IMG/VR virus record: IMGVR_UViG_3300020445_000892 | Coordinates: 1-64,000 of that record | DNA from: a virus | Strand: one strand, 5' to 3' | DNA: 64,000 nucleotides | Shown here: positions 52,120 to 60,024 of the stretch, piece by piece | How the letters are laid out: each line of letters opens with the position of its first letter | Position numbering within the stretch: the first letter of the stretch is position 1 | Program-made: the position numbers and the translations under genes | Notes under the pieces: generated by a model | Seen by the model: the letters and a program-made list of their open reading frames with translations, nothing else | What the model was told of the DNA's origin: nothing | Database searches by the model: none

Positions 52120-53316
52120 ATGGCTACTAAGAACACCCATCTCGAACACTTAGAAGATGACATCCTAAACCAAGGTTCCAAGGGTGGTAAGAATGCTATT
52201 GCTTTCCTGAAAGAACTAGGAAAGATGTTGACAGAACCCAAGAGTGCTATTACTGTCACTACTAAATGGGATGGAGCACCTGCTATTGTATGTGGTATCA
52301 ATCCTGAGAATGATAATTTCTTTGTGGGAACTAAATCAGTATTCAATAAGACCAATCCTAAGATCATATATGTTGAGAGTGATATAGAATTCCACGGTTA
52401 TAGTGGTGAACTAGCAAAGAAATTAAAACTAGCATTGAAATATCTAAGTACACTTAAGATTAAGGGTGTACTACAGGGTGATATGTTATTCAGTAATGGT
52501 GATAAGGTTAGGAAGCAAATAGATGGTAAGTCTTGTATTGCTTTCACACCTAATACTATTACCTATTGTGTAGAGAAAGGATCTGATATCTATAAGGAAG
52601 TTAATGCTGCAGAGTTTGGTATTGTATTCCATACAAAATACAGTGGTTCTGATATGGCATCTATGAATGCAGTATTGGGTGATGTTAGTGGGAGTTTTAC
52701 TAAGACTGCTAAGGTATTCTCAGGTACTGCTACGTTCAAGGACGTGTCAGGACAGTCAACATTCACACCAAAAGAGAAGACTGCCTTCAATGCTCAGGTC
52801 AATAAGACACACGGATCATTGAAGCAAGCATCTAAGTTCTTAGATATACTTGCTGGCACAGGTGATGGTAGGTTTTTATTCTCTGCTCTATTCAAACAGT
52901 ACTTTAACTCTTATGTAAGAACAGGTAAACCAATTACTAACGTACAAAAAGTAGCAGCAGGATTTGAAGGGTTCTATGTCACGCTATTAGATAAGCAAAT
53001 TAATTCAGTTAAACAACCTACTACTAAAAAGAAATATCAAAAGATAAAAACAGACGGACAAAAGTTTTTAAAGCAGAATGCAAGGGCAGTTTATATGACT
53101 GTGGCATCCTATATGAACCTAATATCCGCAAAAAATATAGTTATTAAGAAACTTAATGCAGTAAAGAGCGTAGGCACCTATCTCAAGACTGACAAAGGGT
53201 TTAAGGTTACTTCTCCCGAAGGATTTGTGGCAATAAAATCAGGAAAAGCACTCAAACTTGTTGACCGAGTTGAATTTTCCCGTGCCAACTTCACAATAGA
53301 GAAGAACTGGGGGTGA
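52120..53316 (+). CDS. Nucleotidyltransferase/ligase-like protein
   Basis: A 398-residue protein. TTKWDGAP at 47-54 has the KxDG motif I of ATP-dependent DNA/RNA ligases and capping enzymes, K49 being the would-be adenylated Lys. GVLQGDMLF at 116-124 fits motif III, EGFV at 367-370 motif IV, and LKLVDR at 378-383 motif V. The spacing of motifs III to IV is unusually long, with a helical insert between. The family would join nucleic-acid ends or transfer nucleotides. No known T4 ligase (gp30, gp63, Rnl2) resembles it in overall sequence as far as I can tell. Confidence 0.6.
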   Translation: MATKNTHLEHLEDDILNQGSKGGKNAIAFLKELGKMLTEPKSAITVTTKWDGAPAIVCGINPENDNFFVGTKSVFNKTNPKIIYVESDIEFHGYSGELAKKLKLALKYLSTLKIKGVLQGDMLFSNGDKVRKQIDGKSCIAFTPNTITYCVEKGSDIYKEVNAAEFGIVFHTKYSGSDMASMNAVLGDVSGSFTKTAKVFSGTATFKDVSGQSTFTPKEKTAFNAQVNKTHGSLKQASKFLDILAGTGDGRFLFSALFKQYFNSYVRTGKPITNVQKVAAGFEGFYVTLLDKQINSVKQPTTKKKYQKIKTDGQKFLKQNARAVYMTVASYMNLISAKNIVIKKLNAVKSVGTYLKTDKGFKVTSPEGFVAIKSGKALKLVDRVEFSRANFTIEKNWG

Positions 53317-53322
53317 TAAATA
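53315..53322 (+). promoter_or_regulatory. Late promoter-like octamer GATAAATA
   Basis: Overlaps the preceding stop and lies 25 bases before the ATG at 53348, opening the late head-internal block. Confidence 0.65.
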
Positions 53323-53347
53323 ATAAACGACAACCAATTATATTGCG

Positions 53348-54562
53348 ATGAAGTTAAGTCAATTCTTATCTGAGGCACGTACTGTTGCAGGTGAAGCTGC
53401 AGCTAAAAGAGGACTTGCACACGCAGGTCACGGTTACTATGCTGACAGGGCAGGGAACATTGTTGCCAAGTCTGTTGGTGGTGAGCGTCTTGTAGCTGTA
53501 GATAAGAAAGAAGCAGAGCAAGCTACTGTAGGATCAGCACAAGGTGAGGCAGAAGATGCACATCTTCCTGAGAAAGGTGGTGAAGGTCTAGGACATATCG
53601 CATTAACATTTGGTCGTTTTAATCCTCCTACTATTGGACACGAAGCACTCTTAGATAAGGTTGCATCTGAAGGTGCTGATAATTACAGGATCTATCCTAG
53701 TAGGACAGTGGATAGGAAATCTAATCCACTAGAACCAGAAACAAAGATTCAGTATATGCAATCGATGTTTAAAGAACATTCAGAAGCCATCGTTAACGAT
53801 GCTGATATGTCAAACATCTTTAACGTACTGTCTACTCTCAATCAAGAGGGTTATTCTGGTGTCACTATGGTTGTTGGTTCTGATCGTGTGTCAGAATTCA
53901 AAGGACTTCTTGAGAAATATAATGGTGTTGCATACGAATTCGAAGAACTCGAAGTAGTATCAGGTGGGCAGAGAGATCCCGATGCCGAAGGTGTTGAGGG
54001 TATGTCTGCATCTAAAATGCGTGCGTTTGCTGCTGAAGGAAACCTTGAATCATTTGAACAGGGGTTACCTAAAGGGTTTAGTGACGCTAAGAAATTAATG
54101 AAAGAAGTTCGTATTGGAATGGGTCTACCACCAGAGGTAGAAGTTGAAGCAATTGAAACTGAACCTAAGAAGAAAAAGGTTACAGAACTCTGGAAGATTG
54201 CACCTAAACTTGCTCAAGAAGATTTGCGTGAAGCATATATATCAGAGCAGGTATTCAGTATCGGTACTTTAGTAGAGCATACAGATACTGGTGTCCGTGG
54301 TGAAGTGGTACAACGTGGAACTAACTACGCTACCTTTAAAGATGAGCACGGATGGGAATTTAAAGTATGGTTAACTAGTTTAACAGAAGTTGCAGATGCT
54401 TCAATCAAAAGAGATGACCAATCAAACTTCTCTGCTGATGATGGATCAGGCAACACTTGGAAAGTCGGTACTGATGAGTATAGACAAGCAGTTCAAGCAC
54501 TAACACCTGGTCAAGGTGTAGTGAAGTTCAGTCATTTCCGAAAACAAACCCCTACTAAATAG
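53348..54562 (+). CDS. Head-targeted NMNAT-fold protein
   Basis: A 404-residue protein. The N-terminus MKLSQFLSEARTV resembles T4 prohead-targeting sequences with a gp21 site after Glu9. Residues about 83-255 are a HxGH-type nucleotidyltransferase: FGRFNPPTIGHE at 88-99 and SASKMR at 220-225. A C-terminal domain at about 305-355 (SIGTLVEHTDTGVRGEVVQR) looks like a KOW/SH3 fold. The family makes dinucleotides such as NAD, so an enzyme carried in the head is possible. It has a late promoter. Confidence 0.7.
   Translation: MKLSQFLSEARTVAGEAAAKRGLAHAGHGYYADRAGNIVAKSVGGERLVAVDKKEAEQATVGSAQGEAEDAHLPEKGGEGLGHIALTFGRFNPPTIGHEALLDKVASEGADNYRIYPSRTVDRKSNPLEPETKIQYMQSMFKEHSEAIVNDADMSNIFNVLSTLNQEGYSGVTMVVGSDRVSEFKGLLEKYNGVAYEFEELEVVSGGQRDPDAEGVEGMSASKMRAFAAEGNLESFEQGLPKGFSDAKKLMKEVRIGMGLPPEVEVEAIETEPKKKKVTELWKIAPKLAQEDLREAYISEQVFSIGTLVEHTDTGVRGEVVQRGTNYATFKDEHGWEFKVWLTSLTEVADASIKRDDQSNFSADDGSGNTWKVGTDEYRQAVQALTPGQGVVKFSHFRKQTPTK
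54554..54561 (+). promoter_or_regulatory. Late promoter-like octamer ACTAAATA
   Basis: Overlaps the preceding stop, 22 bases before the ATG at 54584. Confidence 0.6.
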
Positions 54563-54583
54563 TAATTACAAAGAATTAGTCAG

Positions 54584-55975
54584 ATGGATTTAACTCTTAC
54601 GTCAAAACTCCTGAAGTATAGTCCTTCAGACGTACAAGCGGTACGTTATACAGTATCTTATGCCAAGAATAACTTTCAAGGTGATGCTGTGGATGATTAT
54701 ATTCAAGAGCACTGTAAGTCACGTGCCAAGTTGGAGATAGCAGAGATCTTTTTAGGTGAGACCTCCAATGCAAACACTATTAGTGCTAAGTCAAGTGCTG
54801 CCAGTGGTAAGATTGACAAGATCAAAGAGAAGCCATCGACTGAGGGATCTACTTCCCCTGCAATGAAGTCTATTGAAGCAAAAGGCGATGCAAAGAAAGT
54901 AGGATACAAAGGTGGACTAGAAGGTACTGGTACTAATGTTGTACAGAAAGAAGAGACCGACTGGATCGCTGATGTCGTAGAAGAATTAGGTGATGAGTTC
55001 GATGAGTTGACTGATGAGGATTTGGAGAATGTTATCCTCGAAGCACTAAGCGAACTAGACTCCGAAGAATTAATTACTGAGGCTTTAGATTCCTTTGAAG
55101 ATCTAGAGTTATTAACAGAAGCACCATCAAAGCATTCAGCATTCCCTAATGTTGCAGTGCAGAAACCTCAAAAGGAAAAGCCTGCACGTGATGCTGGTGC
55201 AATTGCTAAGAAGCGTTTATCAGATAAACAGGGATCTAAACCTGCTAAGTCAGATAAACCTAGCCGTATGGCTCGTCTTGGTAATGCTGCTAAGAGAGTA
55301 GGATCAGCCGTTAAGTCTGGTGCTAAATCAGTAGCTAAAGGTGCAGTTAAAGGTGCGGGTTATGCTACTGGTTTAGCACAACGTGCGGCTTCAACTACTA
55401 AGAAAGAGTTCTCTAAAGGTAGAGAGCGTGGTCTTAAAGGTAGTGGTGCGAAGAAGGCAGTTGCTTCTTCTTCAGGATCTGGATCTTCAGGATCTGGTGA
55501 CACTCCCACTTCAAACTTAGCGAAGACTTCTTCTACAACCACAACAACCACAACAACAGGTGGTGGCGGTGGTTCTGGTGAAACAAAACCCAAGAAAAAA
55601 TCTCTATTACGTCGTGCTGCAGGTGCGATAGGTAGAGGTCTCAAAAAGGTCGTGGGTAAAACCTCACGTGCTGTTTCTAAGGGTTCCGATAAACTAGCAA
55701 GGAAACTTGGAGAAGACTCCACTATGGAAAACAAAGTACAACGTGTTCGTCAGATACTTGCGATGCAAGAAACTGCTGCTCACGATAAGAGATCACTAGA
55801 TGCTAATGCTAACTCTTGGAGAGAGCGTCTTGGTTGGGACTTAGAAGAAGAGAAGACTCCTGAGCAAAAGAAGAAGTCTGATGTTCTTAAGCAAACCAAA
55901 GATCTTACAAACAAAGGTAAGCACAAAGAAGCATCTGCTTTATTCAAAAAACATTTCCCTAACTTTGGTAAATAA
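54584..55975 (+). CDS. Histone-like head-internal protein with gp21 cleavage sites
   Basis: A 463-residue protein. An N-terminal helical domain (1-60) leads to an acidic stretch (123-179) with three matches to (I/L)xE|A: after Glu153, Glu166 and Glu179. The part that would remain is strongly basic, with Lys/Ala/Gly repeats at about 218-305 (GSAVKSGAKSVAKGAVKG), a Thr/Gly linker, and another basic region (LLRRAAGAIGRGLKKVVGKT). This resembles a histone H1 tail. A polar domain ends in FKKHFPNFGK. I infer it is processed in the prohead and binds the packaged DNA. Confidence 0.65.
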   Translation: MDLTLTSKLLKYSPSDVQAVRYTVSYAKNNFQGDAVDDYIQEHCKSRAKLEIAEIFLGETSNANTISAKSSAASGKIDKIKEKPSTEGSTSPAMKSIEAKGDAKKVGYKGGLEGTGTNVVQKEETDWIADVVEELGDEFDELTDEDLENVILEALSELDSEELITEALDSFEDLELLTEAPSKHSAFPNVAVQKPQKEKPARDAGAIAKKRLSDKQGSKPAKSDKPSRMARLGNAAKRVGSAVKSGAKSVAKGAVKGAGYATGLAQRAASTTKKEFSKGRERGLKGSGAKKAVASSSGSGSSGSGDTPTSNLAKTSSTTTTTTTTGGGGGSGETKPKKKSLLRRAAGAIGRGLKKVVGKTSRAVSKGSDKLARKLGEDSTMENKVQRVRQILAMQETAAHDKRSLDANANSWRERLGWDLEEEKTPEQKKKSDVLKQTKDLTNKGKHKEASALFKKHFPNFGK

Positions 55976-55977
55976 CT

Positions 55978-56430
55978 ATGGCTAAAAAGGTGAAGGGTAA
56001 AAAAACCACCGTAATTGTTAACCCCAAAAAGGACGATCTAATGAAAGAGGACATCAAAAGATTACTTCGTAGTGAAGTTGATAGTTTGCGTGAAGCAGCT
56101 AAGAAGAAGCTCGATCCTGTAGGGAAGGAAGACAAGGACATCGATAACGATGGTGACAAGGACAACTCTGACACATATCTTCTAAACAAAAGGAAGAAGA
56201 TAACTAAAAGTGTCACAGGTAAAACACCCAAGCACCTTTGTGCTAAGTATGTCGAACATAAAGAGTTCGGTGTATGCGAGACCATTCCTGGTGCTCACGA
56301 TCTAGTGGAGCAAGAGGATGGATCTTATAAAGTATTTCATTATGACCTCAAGGATGAGTCAGGTAACCTTTATGAGGACGTATCTATTGAGGACTTCGAA
56401 GTACTAGTAGAGATGGAGCACGCTCACTAA
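55978..56430 (+). CDS. Protein with EF-hand-like calcium loop
   Basis: A 150-residue protein. Residues about 50-70 read DKDIDNDGDKDNSDTY, a D-x-D-x-D-G-D pattern like EF-hand or dockerin calcium loops. Before it is a basic segment, after it a domain with two Cys (LCAKYVEH, GVCETIP) and an acidic end. It is coupled to its neighbours with overlaps of 1-3 bases. It is probably a minor structural protein of the same late unit. Confidence 0.6.
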   Translation: MAKKVKGKKTTVIVNPKKDDLMKEDIKRLLRSEVDSLREAAKKKLDPVGKEDKDIDNDGDKDNSDTYLLNKRKKITKSVTGKTPKHLCAKYVEHKEFGVCETIPGAHDLVEQEDGSYKVFHYDLKDESGNLYEDVSIEDFEVLVEMEHAH

Positions 56431-58238
56431 TGAAAAGTTTTAAATCCTTTAATGAAGCTGTTGCTAACAAGAAGCAAGCTGATGCTATAGCACAAGCAAA
56501 GTTAGATCGTAAGTCTGCACTTAAAGTTAAGTCTGTTAAGTACAGAAAAGAGAACACTCAGGTTGGTGACCCTAACTCTAGTGCACCTGAACAGAATTTC
56601 TCTGAAGCTAAGGTAGATGCTGGTAAATCTCCTGAAACAAAAGAGAAGGATAGGAACGTACGTAAGTTTGGTGTAAGCCATAACGTATCAGGTCACGGTA
56701 AACTAAGAAGATCTCTTCATAGGATGAACCGTGGAGATAAAAAGATACCTGGTGATAAGTCTAAATGGATGGAGATGGAAGGGAAGGATTACGGTATCAC
56801 TAGGGGAGATGGTAAACCAAAGGGTGTTATGAAAGCATACCTTGATGCCAAAGCAAAGAAATTAAGTAAAGAAAAGGCAGCACAAAAGCCTGAGTATAGA
56901 AACAACCCTGCATTTGGTGATCCATCACATCATTCAAACAGAAAGAACATTAAAGAATTTGTAGGAACAACTATAGCTGGAACTGCTGGAGCAGCGACTG
57001 CAAAGAAAGGTGATAAGGTTCGTAAGGCAGTTGGTTCTGGTGCAGGATATGCAGTAGGTTCCACAGCTGGTCGTGCAGCTGGTGGTGCAGTTGGTCAAGC
57101 AGTAGGTAGAGCAACGGTTCCTATTGTTGGTGGTGCAGTTGGTAAACAGGTAGGTAAAGTAATTGGTGGTACTGCAGGCGGTGTAGCAGGTGCTGTTGCA
57201 GGTAACAAGTTAGCTGGTACATCAAAGAAGAAGGTAAAGGAAGAGGTAGAATTAACTGAAGCTCCTGGAGTTAGTACAGCTATATCTCAAGGTATTAAAC
57301 AAGGTGGTAAGTGGGCTGTTCGTCAAGGTATCAGAGCTGGTGGTAAACAAGGTGGTTACGCTGTAAAGAAAGCAGGTAAATATGCAGGACAAGCTGCTAA
57401 AGAAACTGCTGTTGAATATGGTAAAGGAGCACTTAAAGGTGCTAAAGATAGAGCTGGTAAAGCAGGTGAACGTCACGCAAAGAATTTAAGTTTGCCACAA
57501 AGAAAGCAACTGGAGCAACAGACAGAAGGTCTTGCTACTGCAGGTGGATTAACTTATAAAAAGTCTGAAAAACCAGGTAAATTTGAAAAAGCAGGTAGAG
57601 TTGTAGGTGGAATTGGTGGAAGTATAGGTGGAAGTATAGGTGGTGCTGCAGCTGCAGGTGCTGCAGGTAGTGTCGTACCTGTTGCAGGTACTGCTGCAGG
57701 TGGAATAGCAGGAGGAATTGCAGGAGGAGTTGCTGGTGATATAGCTGGCACAAGAACTGGTGGTTCTATAGGTCAAAAAATTGATAAATTAACAGGTGGA
57801 AACAAGAAACCAGTTGCTAAGAAGACTACTGCAGTTACTAAAGAGTCTAAAGACATTGCAGATATACTTGCAAGACTAGAGAAGAAACGTATCAGTAAGG
57901 GTGGAGACGCAAAGGACTCACCACTACCTGCGTTCCGTAAGTATCACGCTGACAAAGATAAGAAGAAGAAAGAAGTAAAAGAAGATGTGATAGGTGAAGA
58001 AGGTTACGATCACTGGAGAGACAAACAACTTGAGAAGTATGGTACTGGGTGGAGATCTAATGACAGACCTAGACCATCATCAGGTGGTGGAAAGCACAGT
58101 GGTAACGATAAGATGACCAAGAAGAAGAACTCTGACAAGGCATTGGACAGTGTAGTAAGTGACCTCAAGAAAAAATATGGGGACAAAGCTGTGCTAGTAT
58201 CAAAGAGAAAGTACAGAGGAGGCAAGAGAGTACAATGA
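56430..58238 (+). CDS. Glycine-zipper protein with prohead-type sites
   Basis: A 602-residue protein. MKSFKSFNEAVAN resembles a prohead-targeting sequence. Residues about 177-262 and 388-440 are two Gly/Ala-rich zipper regions (GYAVGSTAGRAAGGAVGQAVG; GGIGGSIGGSIGGAAAAG) able to insert in membranes. Between them lies ELTEAPG (274-280), the same LTE|A site as gp23, with cleavage after Glu277. The C-terminus is basic and polar. Zipper regions are seen in ejected phage proteins, so an injected channel protein is my inference. Confidence 0.6.
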   Translation: MKSFKSFNEAVANKKQADAIAQAKLDRKSALKVKSVKYRKENTQVGDPNSSAPEQNFSEAKVDAGKSPETKEKDRNVRKFGVSHNVSGHGKLRRSLHRMNRGDKKIPGDKSKWMEMEGKDYGITRGDGKPKGVMKAYLDAKAKKLSKEKAAQKPEYRNNPAFGDPSHHSNRKNIKEFVGTTIAGTAGAATAKKGDKVRKAVGSGAGYAVGSTAGRAAGGAVGQAVGRATVPIVGGAVGKQVGKVIGGTAGGVAGAVAGNKLAGTSKKKVKEEVELTEAPGVSTAISQGIKQGGKWAVRQGIRAGGKQGGYAVKKAGKYAGQAAKETAVEYGKGALKGAKDRAGKAGERHAKNLSLPQRKQLEQQTEGLATAGGLTYKKSEKPGKFEKAGRVVGGIGGSIGGSIGGAAAAGAAGSVVPVAGTAAGGIAGGIAGGVAGDIAGTRTGGSIGQKIDKLTGGNKKPVAKKTTAVTKESKDIADILARLEKKRISKGGDAKDSPLPAFRKYHADKDKKKKEVKEDVIGEEGYDHWRDKQLEKYGTGWRSNDRPRPSSGGGKHSGNDKMTKKKNSDKALDSVVSDLKKKYGDKAVLVSKRKYRGGKRVQ

Positions 58239-58540
58239 GTTGGTTACCCGATGACTTAGGTCCTATGGCTCAATTTGATGAGCGTGTATTAGCACAGTTC
58301 AATGATGCTAAATCAAAGAAGAGGATACAAGATAACGAGGATAAGAATACCGAGCAGAAATTAAAGATGGTGCACGGTAAGAAGAAGGTCGGTAAGGATT
58401 GGAGAAAGTTTAAGTCTGAATTAGATCAGAAAAAATCAGACGAGAAGAAAAATGCACGTGTAGATAAGAAGAAAGGAGTACGTGCTCTATCAGGTGGCAA
58501 GTGGGGTTACGTTAAGGATGGCAAATTTAAGTCTGATTGA
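58235..58540 (+). CDS. Small basic protein
   Basis: A 101-residue protein, very rich in Lys and Asp, starting MSWLPDDLGPMAQFDERVLA. It has a helical basic core (KKRIQDNEDKNTEQKLK) and ends ALSGGKWGYVKDGKFKSD. It overlaps the glycine-zipper gene by 4 bases and is probably part of the same late unit. Confidence 0.65.
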   Translation: MSWLPDDLGPMAQFDERVLAQFNDAKSKKRIQDNEDKNTEQKLKMVHGKKKVGKDWRKFKSELDQKKSDEKKNARVDKKKGVRALSGGKWGYVKDGKFKSD

Positions 58541-58572
58541 TCATATATACTTCTAGATAATTGACTAGAGTT

Positions 58573-58761
58573 ATGATTAACTTCTTAATGCCCATTGCTA
58601 TTAGCATCATTAACAAAGCTATTGATAGAATACCAGAAGATCTGGATTCTGTTATCAAAGACTTTGTTATTAAGATCCTAAAGAAAGCAGCTGCCAAGAC
58701 TGATAATAAGGTTGACGATGAACTCGTTGCTGCAGTCGCTAAGGCACTACTCGAATCTTAG
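58573..58761 (+). CDS. 62-residue helical protein
   Basis: From ATG 58573 (an upstream TTG at 58561 gives 66 residues). The N-terminal helix MINFLMPIAISIINKAIDRI is hydrophobic and the rest is charged and helical. Function unknown. Confidence 0.55.
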   Translation: MINFLMPIAISIINKAIDRIPEDLDSVIKDFVIKILKKAAAKTDNKVDDELVAAVAKALLES

Positions 58762-58766
58762 TAGCA

Positions 58767-58774
58767 TATAAATA
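58767..58774 (+). promoter_or_regulatory. Late promoter TATAAATA (exact consensus)
   Basis: Perfect match, 34 bases before the ATG of the Ig-like structural gene at 58809. Confidence 0.72.
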
Positions 58775-58808
58775 AAACATAGAACAGTACAAATCTCTGG
58801 AGATACCA

Positions 58809-59636
58809 ATGGCAGTCCACGGAAAAATAGATGCTGCAGCCTTTAGTAATACTATTGCAGTCGTTAATGGCGACGCTACAGTAACTAAAAATGCTGGGGA
58901 CTCTGTAGTTGTAGGTGATGTGCTAAACATTAGTAGTGTAAACTATATTGTTAAGCAAGTAACTAGCACTACTGCAATAGAATTGCACAAGAATTATGCA
59001 GGAAGCACAGCAACAGTTGCTGCTGCATCCGTTATAAGGAGAACACCTCCTAAAGCAGTCGCTGAATACGTCATCAAAGGTGGTGACAGTAATTCAAACT
59101 ACGACTTAGTTTTTGTTGATACATCTGAAGATGGTATCGCATCAAACAAAACTCGTGGTATCACTGGACCTGGTTGGTGGCTGTATCAAACTTATCAAAC
59201 ACATAATGGTACTGAACGTCACAAGGCAGAGTGTTTAGTTCCCCTCAAGGTTGCTGCTGGTACAGCAGGTGACTTTGCTCAGGATACTATTGACGCTGAT
59301 GTCAACGAGACAATCACAGTCGGTACACAACCTGCTAACTCTACTTCTTCTAGTGGTGCTGGAACATTCGTTGCTGCATTCACAGTGGATCAGTCTGGTA
59401 CTAAGGTTTACAAGTGGCAACGTCAGACAGCAAATGCAACTACTCGTTGGGTAGATATTGCTGCTGGTACTGATACTGGTATCACATACGCTAACTTCAC
59501 TACAGCAACACTTGCTTACAGTGGACTCGCAGGTACTACACTTAACGGTTATAAGTATCGTTGCGTACTTAACACCAGTAAGGGTGCTGAGACTAAGTAT
59601 ACCAATGGAGCAGCGACTCTAACATTTGGTAGTTAA
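58809..59636 (+). CDS. Ig-like domain virion protein
   Basis: A 275-residue protein. Residues about 5-75 are a beta domain (GDVLNISSVNYIVKQVTSTT) like the repeats inserted in gp18. The centre has GPGWWLYQTY. The last 90 residues form an Ig-like domain, with KVYKWQRQTAN for the core Trp and YKYRCVLNTSKGAE for the YxC strand. Such domains are common on capsid decoration proteins (Hoc) and tail proteins. It has an exact late promoter. Confidence 0.72.
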   Translation: MAVHGKIDAAAFSNTIAVVNGDATVTKNAGDSVVVGDVLNISSVNYIVKQVTSTTAIELHKNYAGSTATVAAASVIRRTPPKAVAEYVIKGGDSNSNYDLVFVDTSEDGIASNKTRGITGPGWWLYQTYQTHNGTERHKAECLVPLKVAAGTAGDFAQDTIDADVNETITVGTQPANSTSSSGAGTFVAAFTVDQSGTKVYKWQRQTANATTRWVDIAAGTDTGITYANFTTATLAYSGLAGTTLNGYKYRCVLNTSKGAETKYTNGAATLTFGS

Positions 59637-59652
59637 TTTTATTTAATTTGGT

Positions 59653-60024
59653 ATGAATTTTAGTAATCTCAATGCGGAGAACTTCTTGTTCTTCGCAATG
59701 AAGCATTACGACAACCCCCAGTCTGTGACATACGATGACTTCCTTGAAGATATGATGAGGTTTAAGTATCTCAAAAGACTCTTTGGAAGGTATGTTAAGA
59801 CTGGGGTGTTACGTAATCATTTGATCTTGAATCATCTTATAGTACTGTTTAATGTATTTGGTGAGGCAGCGATCCCCCTACTTGTTTATAAACTAGAGAA
59901 ACAGTACTGGGATATTCTGAAAACCTATCTGGTGTATATCAATAGATATCCTGAACAAGGATGTGGGACGCTAGATTTTGTAGAGGTCGATCCCATAGTA
60001 AGTAAACAGTTATCGGAACTATAA
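59653..60024 (+). CDS. 123-residue protein of unknown function
   Basis: Rich in Phe, Tyr and Leu with several helices (NFLFFAMKHYDNP, LRNHLILNHLIVLFNVFG). It is soluble-looking despite hydrophobicity, and ends TLDFVEVDPIVSKQLSEL. It overlaps the next gene by one base. I recognise no family. Confidence 0.65.
   Translation: MNFSNLNAENFLFFAMKHYDNPQSVTYDDFLEDMMRFKYLKRLFGRYVKTGVLRNHLILNHLIVLFNVFGEAAIPLLVYKLEKQYWDILKTYLVYINRYPEQGCGTLDFVEVDPIVSKQLSEL

Noticed and set aside
55360-55734. 124-codon - strand frame rich in Pro and Val
   Set aside because: Antisense of the Thr/Gly and Lys/Ala repeats of the histone-like gene.
57535-57776. Three overlapping - strand frames
   Set aside because: All are antisense shadows of the glycine-zipper region; low-complexity Gly codons remove stops.
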